The notes beneath the pieces were generated by a model that worked only from the letters and a program-made list of their open reading frames with translations, had not been told where the DNA came from and did not search any database. This document shows positions 63,641 to 64,000 of a stretch of 64,000 bases of DNA, piece after piece. Both the position numbers and the translations under genes were made by a program. Location: positions 62,001 through 126,000 of the forward strand of contig JAUCGA010000001.1 in NCBI GenBank assembly GCA_030377865.1, written 5' to 3'. Each line of letters starts with the position of its first letter. Position 1 is the first letter of the stretch. This stretch comes from Anaerolineales bacterium HSG25 (GTDB lineage: Bacteria; Chloroflexota; Anaerolineae; 4572-78; J111).

Positions 63641-63757
63641 GACCGCTGATGACCGCTGATTGAAATCAGCGTCTTAAACGGAAAACCTGCTTAAGCAGGT
63701 TTTTCGTGTCAGCATAAGAATTCATTCTTATGTGAAAACGCGCAACTTATTTAATCC
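63641..63757 (+). repeat. Element E copy
   Basis: Two GACCGCTGAT units, then hairpins TGATTGAAATCA, AACCTGCTTAAGCAGGTT and CATAAGAATTCATTCTTATG, ending ACGCGCAACTTATTTAATCC. It is nearly identical to the copy at 45231-45358. An isolated family A end (CAGAAGTTTATCGTTTC) lies before it at 63474. Confidence 0.8.
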
Positions 63758-63763
63758 CTATGC

Positions 63764-64000
63764 CTAAGCCCAATATGACCGTCCCTTAGCCGCCGAGAGC
63801 CACAGAATAAGCTCCGGCAGGGGAGTCTCGATCACCCAGCGCAGGTGGGCCACATCATCCCGACAGAAGTCATTTTCGGATACAAAGGCGTGATAATGGC
63901 GCAAGCAGGCATGCCGATTGAGCCGTTGTGTGACCAGTTCGTATAATGTGGCGTAATCTTGCAACCGACCGGCTTTCTCGGCTAGTACGACAGCCAAGGC
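63764..64000 (-). CDS. C-terminal part of an unidentified protein (runs off the window)
   Basis: The last 78 codons of a gene whose start is beyond base 64000. The sequence is helical and rich in Leu, His and Arg (LAEKAGRLQDYATLYELVTQ, then HLRWVIETPLPELILWL). The frame is open to the window edge and the codon use matches neighbouring genes. The TAG stop lies 7 bases from element E. No family was recognised. Confidence 0.6.
   Translation of the reverse strand, partial: ALAVVLAEKAGRLQDYATLYELVTQRLNRHACLRHYHAFVSENDFCRDDVAHLRWVIETPLPELILWLSAAKGRSYWA

Noticed and set aside
1-64000. tRNA or rRNA genes
   Set aside because: No cloverleaf with CCA-like end and T-loop consensus, and no conserved rRNA segments, were seen on either strand while reading.

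Overview
The window looks like a bacterial chromosome of moderate GC content, most likely from the Chloroflexota (Anaerolineae-like). This is inferred from the stock of genes: an RpoC with a long coiled-coil insertion, a CAP-domain secreted protein ending in an LPLVV-type tail, an expansion of GT39/GT87-type membrane glycosyltransferases, a DUF2079 protein and a SUI1/YciH homologue. No marker decides it. Housekeeping genes include sthA, hemW, aat, gyrA, rpsU, rpoC, rluB, scpB, mazG, glmS and cmk, in no conserved superoperon. In particular rpoC has no rpoB beside it.

Layout. 1-5 kb: lipoprotein end, sthA, a TPR histidine kinase and a frameshifted partner. 5-7 kb: a DUF2156 protein and decayed kinase and IS66-type transposase pieces. 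7.5-21 kb: a surface-glycan locus with four polyprenyl-phosphate-type membrane glycosyltransferases, a GT2 enzyme, a methyltransferase, AsnB and DUF2079, followed by a secreted CAP protein. The asnB-GT-methyltransferase-GT part is a compact four-gene minus-strand operon. 22-32.4 kb: hemW with a coupled small gene, a SEC-C protein, a zincin, a DUF5678 protein plus a broken aspartyl protease, a STAND NTPase with TPR sensor, small antitoxin-like proteins, a YciH homologue, a membrane-anchored hypothetical and aat. 32.7-40.3 kb: gyrA, rpsU, rpoC, all minus. 41-43.3 kb: two AAA+ ATPases, the first internally deleted. 43.8-51 kb: rluB, scpB, a lipoprotein, a broken antitoxin, mazG and a hybrid response regulator/kinase. 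51.4-59.2 kb: glmS, cmk, an M50-like membrane protease, a receiver protein and a CPA2 antiporter. 59.9-63.4 kb: one very large protein of unknown function.

The most striking feature is a dense population of short non-autonomous transposable elements (MITE-like). I could delimit them base by base from terminal inverted repeats and target duplications. Family A (about 150-160 bp, ends CAAGAGTTT...AACTTCTG) makes 6-bp duplications, with one or two copies showing a 7-bp match. Family B (90-91 bp, ends GTAAAAGTTCAGT...ACTGAATATTTAC) makes perfect 8-bp duplications in seven copies and has the GTAA ends and duplication length of IS66. Family C (about 140 bp, ends TAGA..TGTTCGG) sits at TA. A fourth type (101 bp, TTA duplication) is nested inside an A copy, and further palindromic families (D, E, F) are scattered.

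These elements have changed genes. A copy splits an aspartyl-protease gene, and C and B copies both split one antitoxin gene; in each case removing the element with one duplication restores the reading frame. A C copy supplies the start codon and start of the signal peptide of a lipoprotein. B copies form the ends of two convergent glycosyltransferase genes, sit in the mazG promoter and sit directly before the ribosome binding site of the antiporter gene. Short palindromes have also entered hemW, the STAND gene and a hypothetical gene in frame.
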